The notes under the pieces: model-generated
What the model was told of the DNA's origin: nothing
Seen by the model: the letters and a program-made list of their open reading frames with translations, nothing else
Databases searched by the model: none
Shown here: positions 55,352-64,000 of the stretch, piece after piece
Layout: each line of letters starts with the position of its first letter
How positions within the stretch are numbered: position 1 is the first letter of the stretch
Program-made: the position numbers and the translations under genes
Assembly: GCF_964019385.1 (NCBI RefSeq)
Contig: NC_088653.1
Coordinates: 13,671,154 to 13,735,153, forward strand
From: Sycon ciliatum
Lineage: Eukaryota; Porifera; Calcarea; Leucosolenida; Sycettidae
DNA length: 64,000 nucleotides
Direction: 5' to 3'

Positions 55352-56249
55352 GTGATTGTCTACAACTCTGTGTTAGCGTTTGCGTATATGATAATATGAA
55401 AGTCGATAATTGTTATACACACAATCGGGTCAGTGTGAGTAGGAATGTGTTTCGTGTCGGTGGTTAGGTTGCATTCGTTGTCCACGTTGCTTAACGTCCA
55501 TTGACTGTTGAGAATAATATTATACGATGTGACATGTTAGTGAGAAATTTAGACCGCGCTCTACATATTACATATCAAATCAAGCCGTACCAATCGAGAC
55601 CGAGGCATTACACGTAAAGTCTCACACGAGGCTGATGGTGGGCGAAAACTGCCAGGCGAGTGCTTAGAATAATAGTGTAAAGAGATGGAACATGTATATG
55701 TATATGTATAGTACTAGTAATAGTAGTAAGTCGGTAAGGGAGTGATTGTGAAGTCGGAATGTGCAGCATTTAGTACAATATGTTCACCAAGGGGCAGTTT
55801 TATATTATGGTACTGCCCCTTGGTGCCACGAAATTGCTCAGCACTAACAATTCAGTTGAAGCACTATTGCCGAGGATGGTGCTAAGGAGCAAACCGATTC
55901 TAACGTCGAATCTTTGCCAATATCTTTGGCGGTATAGGACCTTTACGGAAACTGTATGATACTCAACGCCTCAGCCTGTCCCTTGCAGTGTGTTCAGTAA
56001 GACAGTATGGTTATGGGGAGGGGACGCGGGCTAGGGGGGGGGGGGGGGGTGGAGGGCGACAAACTGAAATTTACGCGCTGTCCCTAATCTAAACCAGCCA
56101 CCGAAATAACAGCCGTACAGTGGTACAGTGGTAAAATGAATTGCTATGCTAACGGAAATATCGCTCAATATACTTTAAACATTCTATAAACAAAGGATTT
56201 ACAGCTGCGTTTGTGCTTGTTTTCTTTATGTCTCCTATTATAATAATAC
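55352..56249. other. Conserved spacer, no gene seen
   Basis: This matches 8930-9680 and 27110-28620, including the GTGCAGCATTTAGTA and CTTGGTGCCACGAAATT motifs. It then runs to a poly-G tract near 56033 and ends where the ribozyme array begins. The start of the small gene is not reached. Confidence 0.45.
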
Positions 56250-56525
56250 TCGGGAGAATGAAGTTGAAGACACCACTGCAGCTGTACTTATGGTTGATAA
56301 ATATGGTGGAAAAGACAAACCTGGCAGTATGGCGGTAAACACGCGCCTGCCCACACACGCTCTCTAGGCTGCAAGGTTCTGGCACAGAGCTCTCCTTCTC
56401 ACCACCACCACCATCAGTTCGCGCCTGGCGCCTGGTCAATGCATGGCTGGCGGTATCCGGCATAGAAGGCTGGTACATCAAGTAGCGCATGGCACATAGA
56501 TGATGACACAGCAACGACATAGCTC

Positions 56526-56569
56526 GATTGCGACGTACGTTTCGTCCCCGCTGGACTCATCAGGCAATC
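56526..56569 (-). ncRNA. Type I hammerhead ribozyme (array 2, minus)
   Basis: Complete canonical core. Stem I is GATTGC paired with GCAATC, followed by CTGATGA, stem II GTCC/GGAC with a five-base loop, GAAA, stem III A-C/G-U closing loop GTAC, and cleavage after GTC. Every conserved core base is present. Confidence 0.9.
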
Positions 56570-56730
56570 TTCTTCTTGGATGTTTTCATAAGGAGCTTGA
56601 CTCCGGGGGGGGGGGTCATATTGCCGGGTGTGTCTTTACCACCATATGTATCAACCATAAGTACAGCTGCAGTGGTGTCTTCAACTTCATTCTCCCGAGT
56701 CAAGCTCCGTATGAAGACACCCAAGAAGAA

Positions 56731-56774
56731 GATTGCCTGATGAGTCCAGCAGGGACGAAAAGTTCGTCGCAATC
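56731..56774 (+). ncRNA. Hammerhead ribozyme, weakened stem III
   Basis: Same 44-base fold. The base after GAAA is A rather than C, which mismatches the short stem III, so activity may be reduced. Confidence 0.8.
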
Positions 56775-57156
56775 GAGATATGCTGTTGCTGTGTCATCTT
56801 CTATGTGCCATGCGCCACTTGATGTACCAGCCTTCTAGGCCGGATACCGAGCTATGTCGTTGCTGTGTCATCTTCTATGTGCCATGCGCTACTTGATGTA
56901 CCAGCCTGCTATGCCGGCTACCGCCAACCATGCATCGACCAGGCGCCAGGCGCGAACTGATGGTGGTGGTAGTTAGAAGGAGAGCTCTGTGCTAGAACTT
57001 TGCAGCCTAGAGAGCGTGTGTGGGCAGGCGTGTGTTCACCGCCATATTGCCGGGTGTGTCTTTACCACCATATTTATCAACCATACGTACAGCTGCTGTG
57101 GTGTTTTCAACTTCATTCTCCCTGGTCAAGCTCCGTATGAAGACACCCAAAAAGAA

Positions 57157-57200
57157 GATTGCCTGATGAGTCCAGCGGGGACGAAACGAACGTCGCAATC
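57157..57200 (+). ncRNA. Type I hammerhead ribozyme
   Basis: All core bases are conserved (CTGATGA, GAAA, GTC), stems I and II are perfect, and loop III is GAAC. Confidence 0.88.
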
Positions 57201-57432
57201 GAGCTCTGTCGTTGTTGTGTCATCTTCTATGTGCCATGCGCTACTTGATGTACCAGCCTGCTATCCCGGATACCGCCAACCATGCATCGAGCAGGCGCCA
57301 GGCGCGAACTGATGGTGGTGGTAGTTAGAAGGAGAGCTCTGTGCTAGAACTTTGCAGCCTAGAGAGCTTGTGTGGGCAGGCGTGTGTTTACCGCCATATT
57401 GCCGGGTGTGTCTATACCACCATACTTATCAA

Positions 57433-58962
57433 CGGCTAGGATAAAGACAGCTTCAAACAAACTTGCAAGGAGTTGTGAAGGACTCAGTCTCTATGAAACC
57501 GTCGACGGTGAAAGACCAGATTACAGCTGCTCTGCTCTTTCAAGTGAACCTGATGAACACTGACGGCTACTCTCTAGAAACCAAGTACTTATAGGTGAAG
57601 ACAAAGATGATTGATTATGTACAGTTCTGTGTTAGCCCTTTAGTAGATTAAAGGTGATAGCCTAAACTTGTTATACACAAATCAGGCAAGTGTGAGTAAG
57701 AATGTGCTTACTTTCGGTGTGCTGGTTACGTTCGGTGTCCAAGCTGATTAACGTCCAATGACTGTTGTGACTACGAATGGAGGAAGTGTGTTGCAATGTG
57801 ACATTTTTGTGAGACATTTAGACCTGCGCTCTATACTGTAGATATTAAATCCAGCCGTACTAATCGCGACCGAGGAATTACAAGTAAGTTCTCACACGTG
57901 GTTCCTGGTAGGCGAAAGGTGCCAGTCGAGTGCTTGGAATAATAGCGGGAAAAGAAGCAACATGGAATCAGTCAGTAAGTGGGTGAATGTGGAGACGGAA
58001 TGTGCAGCATTTATTACAATATAGTAGTGACTAGTGGTGCTAGGAATGTGCTGGGAATAACAGTTCAGTCGAAGCGTGTGTAATCACGGAAGATGGCGAT
58101 AAGGTGTATACCGACTGTCACGTTGAATCTCTACAAATATCTTTGGCGATGCAGGACTTCTACTGAGAACTATGTGATCGTCAGCGCTATACATTGTGTA
58201 AAGTGGTTGTCCCCCGTCGCATTTCAGCGAACTCAACTGTACATATACATAATTATAGCTGTATCCCTCCTGGCAGCCCTAGTGTCAGGCAACACTGATT
58301 GTGCTACGCTGCTACTCCTAGTTTGTCTTGTCCGACCTTTAGCCTGTGTGCTTGCCTGATTCTGACCACAGATCAACGCCATTATCCCCATCACAGTTAA
58401 CGCAAGTCGATGTGGTGAATACATTGACTGAAGAAATTCACACTAATGCAGCGTACTAGCAGTGGTGCTATTCGTTAAAGATCAAGTACTGAGATCTGAC
58501 GTAAACACAAATGCACAGGCTACAGTGTCACTGGAAGTACAGCTATGCCCACAGCGTCTGGACATGCTGAGCGTGGGCGTGGAGGGGCGGGCATCAGTTG
58601 CACCACAGCACAATCATACATGTACTTGGGTCTAGCAATATATTGTATGGATACGATAGTCCCGTGCATGCAGAGGGACCTGCCATAATATTATAATATA
58701 TTATCAGTAACCGCAACAACTTTCGAAAGCTTTATAACGCATCCGAGGAGAACCAATCTGCAGTTCATAAAGGGGCTACAATGAAATCGGAACGTGCAGC
58801 AGTTTGTATGATAATATGCACGGTGCAAGGCTATGTAACCACCCATGATGTTGCTAAGATGCAAACCGACACTGTTGTTGAAACCGTACAAACTCCTTTT
58901 GCGCTACACGCCCTCTGAAGAAATCTGTCTGATCCTCAGCGCTTCAACTTTTTTTTTCGCTG
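57433..58962. other. 5' block of a lost family copy and spacer
   Basis: Bases 57433-57930 match the family upstream block (for example AAACCGTCGACGGTGAAAGA). Later parts match the spacers near 10440-10560 and 63400, including a hydrophobic reading SLLAALVSGNTDCATLLLLV near 58265-58320. That reading might be a signal or membrane segment of an undetected exon. No complete gene was seen. Confidence 0.4.
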
Positions 58963-59214
58963 CTTGTATAATATGGTTGATGAAATATGGTGGTAAAGAC
59001 ACACCTGGCAATATGGCGGCAAACACACGCCTGCCCACACACGCTCTCTAAATTTGCACAGTTCTGGCACAGAGCTCTCCTTCTCACCACCACCACCATC
59101 AGTTCGCGCCTGGCGCCTCGTCGATGCATGGTTGGCGGTATCCGACATAGCAGGCTGGTACATACATCAAGTAGCGCATGGCACATAGCAGATGACACAG
59201 CAACGACATAGCTC

Positions 59215-59258
59215 GATTGCGACGTACGTTTCGTCCCCGCTGGAATCATTAGGCAATC
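59215..59258 (-). ncRNA. Hammerhead with degenerate core
   Basis: On the minus strand the core reads CTAATGA and stem II begins TTCC, so a catalytic base and a stem pair are altered. It is probably inactive. Confidence 0.7.
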
Positions 59259-59533
59259 TTCTTCTTGGATGTCTTCATACGGAGCTTAACTAACATACCG
59301 CCAACCATGCATCGACGAGGCGCCAGGCGCGAACTGATGGTGGTGGTGGTGAGAAGGAGAGCTCTGTGCCCGAACTTTGCAGCTTAGGGAGCGTGTGTGG
59401 GCAGGCGTGCGTTTACCGCCATATTGCCAGGTGTGTCTTTACCACCATATTTCATCAACCATAAGTACAGCTGCAGTGGTGTCTTCAACTTCATTCTCCC
59501 AGTTAAGCTCCGTACGAAGACATCCAAGAAGAA

Positions 59534-59577
59534 GATTGCCTGATGAGTCCAGCGGGGACGAAACGTACGTCGCAATC
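59534..59577 (+). ncRNA. Type I hammerhead ribozyme
   Basis: A perfect match to the 56526-56569 motif: stems I and II complete, loop III GTAC, cleavage after GTC. Confidence 0.92.
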
Positions 59578-59890
59578 CAGCTATGCCGTTGCTGTGTCAT
59601 CTTCTATGTGCCATGCGCTAGATGATGTGTGTGCCAGCCTGCTATGTCGGATACCGCCAACCATGCATCGACGAGGCGCCAGGTGCGAACTGATGGTGGT
59701 GGTGGTTAGAAGGAGAGCTCTGTGCCAGAACTGTGCAGCTTAGAGAGCGTGTGTGGGCAGGCGTGTGTTTACCGCCATATTGCCAGGTGTGTCGTTACCA
59801 CCATATTTCATCAACCATAAGTACAGCTGCAGTGGTGTCTTCAGCTTCAATCTCCCGAGTTAAGCTCCGTATGAAGACATCCAAGAAGAA

Positions 59891-59934
59891 GATTGCCTGA
59901 TGAATCCAGTGGGGACGAAACGTTCGTCGCAATC
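59891..59934 (+). ncRNA. Hammerhead ribozyme, altered stem II
   Basis: Stem II begins ATCC instead of GTCC, which loses the first G-C pair next to the core. Other core bases are conserved and loop III is GTTC. Confidence 0.8.
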
Positions 59935-60247
59935 GAGCTATGCCGTTGCTGTGTCATCTTCTATGTGCCATGCGCTACTTGATGTATGTACCAGCCTGCT
60001 ATGTCAGATACCGCCAACCATGCATCGACGAGGCGCCAGGCACGAACTGATGGTGGTGGTGGTGACAAGGAGAGCTCTGTACCAGAACTGTGCAGCTTAG
60101 AGAGCGTGTGTGGGCAGGCGTGTGTTTACCGCCATATTGCCAGGTGTGTCTTTACCACCATATATCATCAACCATAAGTACAGCTGCAGTGGTGTCTTCA
60201 ACTTCATTCTCCCGAGTAAAGCTCCGTATGAAGACATCCAAGAAGAA

Positions 60248-60291
60248 GATTGCCTGATGAGTCCAGTGGGGACGAAACGTACGTCGCAATC
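60248..60291 (+). ncRNA. Type I hammerhead ribozyme
   Basis: The core is complete with stem II GTCC/GGAC (loop AGTGG), loop III GTAC and a perfect stem I. Confidence 0.92.
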
Positions 60292-60452
60292 GAGCTATGC
60301 CGTTGCTGTGTCATCTTCTATGTGCCATGAGCTACTTGATGTACCAGCCTACTATGTCGGATACCGCCAACCATGCATCGACGAGGCGCCAGGCGCGAAC
60401 TGATGGTGGTGGTGGTAAGAAGGAGTGCTCTGTGCCAGAACTGTGCAGCTTA

Positions 60453-60870
60453 GGGCCGGGTTCCACTGCGGCTCCGCTGCTCCGCTGCTCGTCTTTCGCG
60501 GCTTGAAACGTCATCATTACCATAGTGACCGCGGCTCGAGCTGGAGCAGCGAGTCCGCGGCTCACCGCGAGCTTTTGCTACGATTCTTGACCAAAAACTG
60601 CGAGCCGCGGTCGCGGCTCGACCTGTTTCCCGTACTTTGCATTGTTTTGTACGCCAGAATTTTAAAATTCAAATTTTAATTCGTTGCGCAGGCCAGAACA
60701 CGAGGATTTGTTTGATTTCGCGCGCGCAGGCAGGTGAAACGTCATCAAAAAGTGTTGACCACGACCGCGGTACCGCGAATGGCGAGTGACAGTGGAACCG
60801 CGCTGCTCCGCTGCATGCAGCCAAGTGCCGCGGAGCAGCGGAGCCGCGGAGCCGCAGTGGAACCCGGCCC
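60453..60870. mobile_element. PIF/Harbinger-like MITE inside a ribozyme unit
   Basis: The inverted ends GGGCCGGGTTCCACTGCGGC and GCCGCAGTGGAACCCGGCCC are flanked by TTA at 60450-60452 and 60871-60873. Other units in the array show the uninterrupted sequence GCAGCTTAGAGAGCG. The 418-bp interior is GC-rich. Confidence 0.88.
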
Positions 60871-60926
60871 TTAGAGAGCGTGTGTGGGCAGGCGTGTGTT
60901 TACCGCCATATTGCCTTGTATAATAT

Positions 60927-62700
60927 TACAGAATTATTAGGCGGAAGTGGATTGGGGGGGGGGGGGCGCTGCATCCGATGTAAACGAAGGACGAAGAGAA
61001 TAGACATTATAGTGAGACGGTGATGAGGTTACGAGCTACAAAAGTAATACCTTGGAAGTGGGACAATCGGAAACAGAAACCATTCATGGACTGTAGACAT
61101 GCAGGTGCTTAACTGGAATGACTTTGACCGCCGTTGACCAGTCTCATCGCAAATCATCTGCTTGGCTGACCTTTCAGCACGATCATGCCTGGATGTTGCC
61201 CGACACCAACACCTGTAAAAGGCTACTTTTTCCTATGAAAGCACTACCTGCTCAATGATCGGTAACTTTGCCGTCCCTATGACGAATTACACGATCCTCA
61301 GCTTCCTTTAAATGTCTTGAAACAAGGAACAAAATAATTGCAAAGTCAGCTCTTAGCGAAATCTAAAGCCCGGGCTACAGTCTGGCAATCTTCACCTGCG
61401 CGCTCGACTGACTTGAGCGTGGGAAAGAGGCAAAACCATCAGATGCCACTTCGGTCTCCTAGCTCATAGTGAGTTAAACATTTGAAGAGCACTTCCGAGA
61501 TCCGCCACCATCATTTTTGTCGTGTGGATTAGTCTCTTATATATTGCTCGTGGCCTGGCATGAGTAAAACATGGATGTGGCAAATGGGATTTAGGCCTTT
61601 GGTCTATGGTTGGTGGATCTGATCTATCCTCCCCCATCGTTAGGAGCCGCATCTGACGCCTGATCATGGGTGGTGGCGTACCACGGAAGCGGAAAGGTGG
61701 TTCTTGACCAGGGAGTTGTACGACTTCTTGTTCTTGACCTGCCCGATACGCGGACCCGTTGAAATAAGTCTCTTATACGAGGTGATTTGGCGTTTTTTAA
61801 CATGGTTGTAAAATTAATGACGTTTTTCAGTCACTTCTAGGCAAGCTACGTCCAAAGGAATTGTTGCAAGTGGAAGTGCTATCCTTCATGCCCGTTGTGC
61901 CCAAAAATGGGAATGATCTCACTTTGGAAGGTGTCTTAAATCATGTCCTACCTTCATAGTATTCTCAGGATTCAAAAAATTGGTGTGTCATTTTTTAACC
62001 AATTTGTAAAATGGAATCATAAACTGGGATATTCGGTAATCAATGTTCTGAAGTTGATAGATATCACTTCAAGGATTGCTAGTGGATGAAAATTAATCTA
62101 TCAACAGAGGAGTGAACTGCATTGTATGCTGCGAAAGCCGTGTTTTTGTATTTGTAACTGGTGGCTGTGTTACACGGTGGATTTGGATAGGCAGCATAGC
62201 ATCGCAACCATGTTGTCGTTCTCACAGAGTGTATTCCGTGACCTACTCTTCTTCATTACTGTCTTTAGTGATGGCAAGATGGCCTGACGCCGTCCAAAGG
62301 CCCTGCGGAAGCAATTCACTGCCCTCCTCGTGTATTCAGGGTCCCATTTTACACTTTTTACACAAAATGGCAAAGCACCCACCACTAGTTATACCGACGT
62401 GGCAGGGAGAATTGAATTATATGCACCAAATGTTCTGGTCAATGTTGATCTACAATAAACTGGCTCTCATTTGCCACCACCCATGTTTCGATACAGCCAT
62501 CCGGAGCAGAAAAAACAGCCAGAAGAAAATTTTTTTTACACATTTCTTAAAAAATGCCAAATGTCAAAAAAAGGCCAAATCACCTCGTACGGGCAAACAC
62601 AGAAGATGGTAACACCGGCCTGACACAACAACTGAAGAAAAAGGAAACACACAATTCACTGATTTGAGGGAAAACCAAAAACGGGAAAAGTCTGAACAAA
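60927..62700. other. Diverged host repeat, no gene recognised
   Basis: Bases 60950-61380 match 6090-6545. The remainder includes a 166-codon plus-strand frame at 62112-62612 without recognisable domains, and A-rich tracts near 62530-62570. No functional claim is made. Confidence 0.35.
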
Positions 62701-62711
62701 AATTGATGGTC

Positions 62712-62775
62712 ACCACCAGTACTCGAACCAGGGACCCTCGCCTTTAGCTGGCGACGCCCTAACCACTATTAAAGA
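62712..62775 (-). other. tRNA-like remnant
   Basis: The minus strand reads AGTGGTTAGGGC, a pairable CGCC/GGCG anticodon stem and CTGGTTCGAGTACTGG. The B box is imperfect and no acceptor stem was found, so this is a tRNA pseudogene or SINE head. Confidence 0.4.
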
Positions 62776-62799
62776 CAAAACATATATAGACATTTTTTT

Positions 62800-63200
62800 A
62801 AGAAAATTGCATTTGACAAATCTGCTCACCATGGAAAATCCATTCGTTGTAGTCTCTGTTAGACCAGTCTGTATCCGTTACACGTGTTAGCTCGTTGCCA
62901 ACAAGCTTTAAGTAAAACCAAATCAAATTCATGCAGAGTTGTGATCGGTGAAGTCTACCCCTAAAGTGCATACATGTACTTGTCGTCTTTAACATCCTTG
63001 GATACGTACTCCCTGAAAGTGGTACGAGTGAGGCTGGACCTATTCGTGCGCAAAAACAGGGACGTGAAGAAGAGGTCGGTGCGCCTTCGGCGATGCTTGG
63101 GGAATTCTGTGTTGCTCACTAGGTGGGAGCTCGCGTGTTTCCTGCCGAGATGAATTCTCACTGACTGAATCACGACTGCCATCCAGAGCAGAGGAGGCGT
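62800..63200. other. Host repeat related to 6690-7050
   Basis: This shares GTCTCTGTTAGACCAGTCTG and CGTTACACGTGTTAGCT with 6700-6760. The reading TAGGTGGGAGCTCGC was not recognised. It leads into the third copy of the small gene. Confidence 0.4.
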
Positions 63201-63221
63201 CCATCGAACAGTCCACTCCGC

Positions 63222-63346
63222 AACCCTGCAAAAAGCACCGAATCCGTACTCGAGTCGCTGGCCACCCTGACTCCTTGGAAATGATAGCAGTCCTGATGGA
63301 CGTGCACATATACAAGAACAGAGTCGTAGTCGAGACTAGTCCATGG
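63222..63346 (+). pseudogene. Partial third copy of the small basic gene
   Basis: Only the second-frame part is recognisable: RIRTRVAGHPDSLEMIAVLM, then a VHIYKNRVVVE segment, ending near SPWL. It lacks the MGSRKRR start. The shared frame across three copies indicates that this C-terminal segment was once coding. Confidence 0.5.
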
Positions 63347-64000
63347 CTCCAGTTTTTATCCCCTAGTCGGATTTCAGTGAGTGCCACTGTACATAATCTC
63401 TGTATCTCTACCGGCAGCTCTAGTGTCAGGCAATAGTGGGATTGTGCCATGCTTCTATTCTCATAGTTCATCTTGTCCGACTTTCGACCTGTCCACACCA
63501 CTTGCCTGACTATCGTTTCAGCTGTAACCTGAAGTCAATCTGCGATAAAATGATCCGCTGTAGCACCTACTCCACTTTTATGTTTATGTATCTATGTCAT
63601 CCGGATCTTCCCAAGTTGTAAAATGTACTGTTGAGATACCGAATTCAAATAAATCAATACCATCAAATACCAAGTCGATACCATCACGCCCTGTACAAAG
63701 AAAACGCAACCCATATATTGATAATGCGCATAGTGAGTGCATTGAATGAACGCATTCAAGAGGAATGCACGGCAACATTAGTACTAGTGTTTAGGAGTTC
63801 TAACTGTGTTAGAAGTGAGCTCTAAGGCAAACACAAAATAATCACGTGATGTACTATCACTGGACGTACATGTAGAACAATACCTACAGTCTCCATAATT
63901 ATACTATCTACAGTGCATGCTGAAGTTCAGCATGAAAGCCGCTCAGTTGCACCTCAGCATAACGATGCATTGCTTTTTTTCTCCCACTGTCGGATCTCAG
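63347..64000. other. Spacer repeating 10008-10450
   Basis: This matches the block after the small gene, including GAATGCACGGCAACATTAGT and GAAGTTCAGCATG. It also holds a short AATAAATCAATACC-ended repeat (63610-63663) that recurs in inverted form at 6790-6840, like the 3' end of a small retroelement. Confidence 0.45.

Larger units (their letters stand above)
56250..57432. repeat. Array of 357-bp hammerhead repeats (array 2)
   Basis: One minus-strand unit (56250 to about 56612) meets plus-strand units (to 57432) near a poly-G tract. Units share a TGATGGTGGTGGT stretch, GGCGCCAGGCGCGAAC, a GTGTGTGGGCAGGCGTG stretch and a terminal hammerhead. An internal partial duplication makes one plus unit longer. 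The right end abuts the 5' block of a family copy whose body is missing, so host sequence was lost or rearranged here. Confidence 0.85.
58975..60914. repeat. Array of 357-bp hammerhead repeats (array 3)
   Basis: One minus unit (58975 to about 59293) is followed by plus units to 60914, with ribozyme spacing of exactly 357 bp between successive plus copies. The 12-bp sequence CTTGTATAATAT flanks both sides (58963-58974 and 60915-60926). The related host block near 6053 is uninterrupted. One unit carries a nested MITE. Confidence 0.88.

Noticed and set aside
56033-56053. Poly-G tracts (also at 6090, 13373, 18065, 56607 and 60955) as regulatory G-quadruplexes
   Set aside because: They sit at diverged repeat junctions without conserved position relative to any gene. 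A function cannot be supported from the sequence alone.
62112-62612. 166-codon frame as a gene
   Set aside because: There is no recognisable motif, it ends in an A-rich low-complexity tail, and no related copy occurs in the window.

Overview
This is an intron-poor, repeat-dominated stretch of an animal genome, with no bacterial or plastid character. The evidence is a THAP/DDE transposon, LINE reverse transcriptases with FADD boxes, a DIRS-like element, gypsy-type LTR remains, tRNA-derived SINEs and tandem repeats with metazoan-retrozyme-type hammerhead ribozymes. An early-branching or marine invertebrate such as a sponge or cnidarian is plausible, but the sequence alone does not settle it.

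The host signal is a cluster of paralogues of one unrecognised single-exon gene of about 330-350 codons. It starts Met-Val-Asn/Lys-Ile, has a central Gly-Cys-Glu-Leu-Cys motif and usually ends Leu-Ser-Pro-Lys-Pro. Three copies are open throughout: 7710-8705, 25847-26887 and 54114-55166, all minus. One plus-strand copy (45559-47500) is open apart from a transposon inserted at a TA. Copies at 11072-12061, 14128-15125, 30034-31023 and 35163-35486 are broken or truncated, and fragments lie at 5340-5800 and 17130-17173. Each copy has a conserved 5' block carrying a short divergent ORF, and several neighbour a second small gene (9686-10007, 28647-28968, partial at 63222-63346). The block 9.3-14.5 kb recurs at 28.3-35.5 kb, so the cluster grew by duplication of segments of roughly 19-21 kb. 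The 21-27.7 kb and 50.8-55.9 kb stretches are also paralogous and show reciprocal insertions with intact empty sites.

Region by region: 1-2030 LINE end; 2031-4918 broken DIRS-like element; 5-17 kb first set of family copies; 18.1-19.3 kb LTR-element fragment; 20.2-21.3 kb LINE and SINE remains; 22.18-25.61 kb ISL2EU-like DNA transposon with an open THAP transposase; 25.8-35.5 kb second set of family copies, with a LINE ending in a long palindrome; 35.5-38.6 kb large inverted-terminal-repeat element; 38.65-44.28 kb non-autonomous LTR element, split by a LINE that is itself split by a 3.1 kb inverted array of 326-bp ribozyme-like units; 44.3-49 kb inverted family copy; 49-53.3 kb MITE, SINEs and another TIR element; 53.3-56.2 kb third open family copy; 56.2-60.9 kb two arrays of 357-bp hammerhead repeats; 61-64 kb diverged host repeats.

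The most notable system is the set of three arrays of self-cleaving-ribozyme repeats. All three have the same layout: units inverted at one end, then direct tandem units. Two are bounded by long (12- and 14-bp) target duplications. This fits small circular-RNA retroelements (retrozymes) copied by a Penelope-like reverse transcriptase, which is not encoded in the window.
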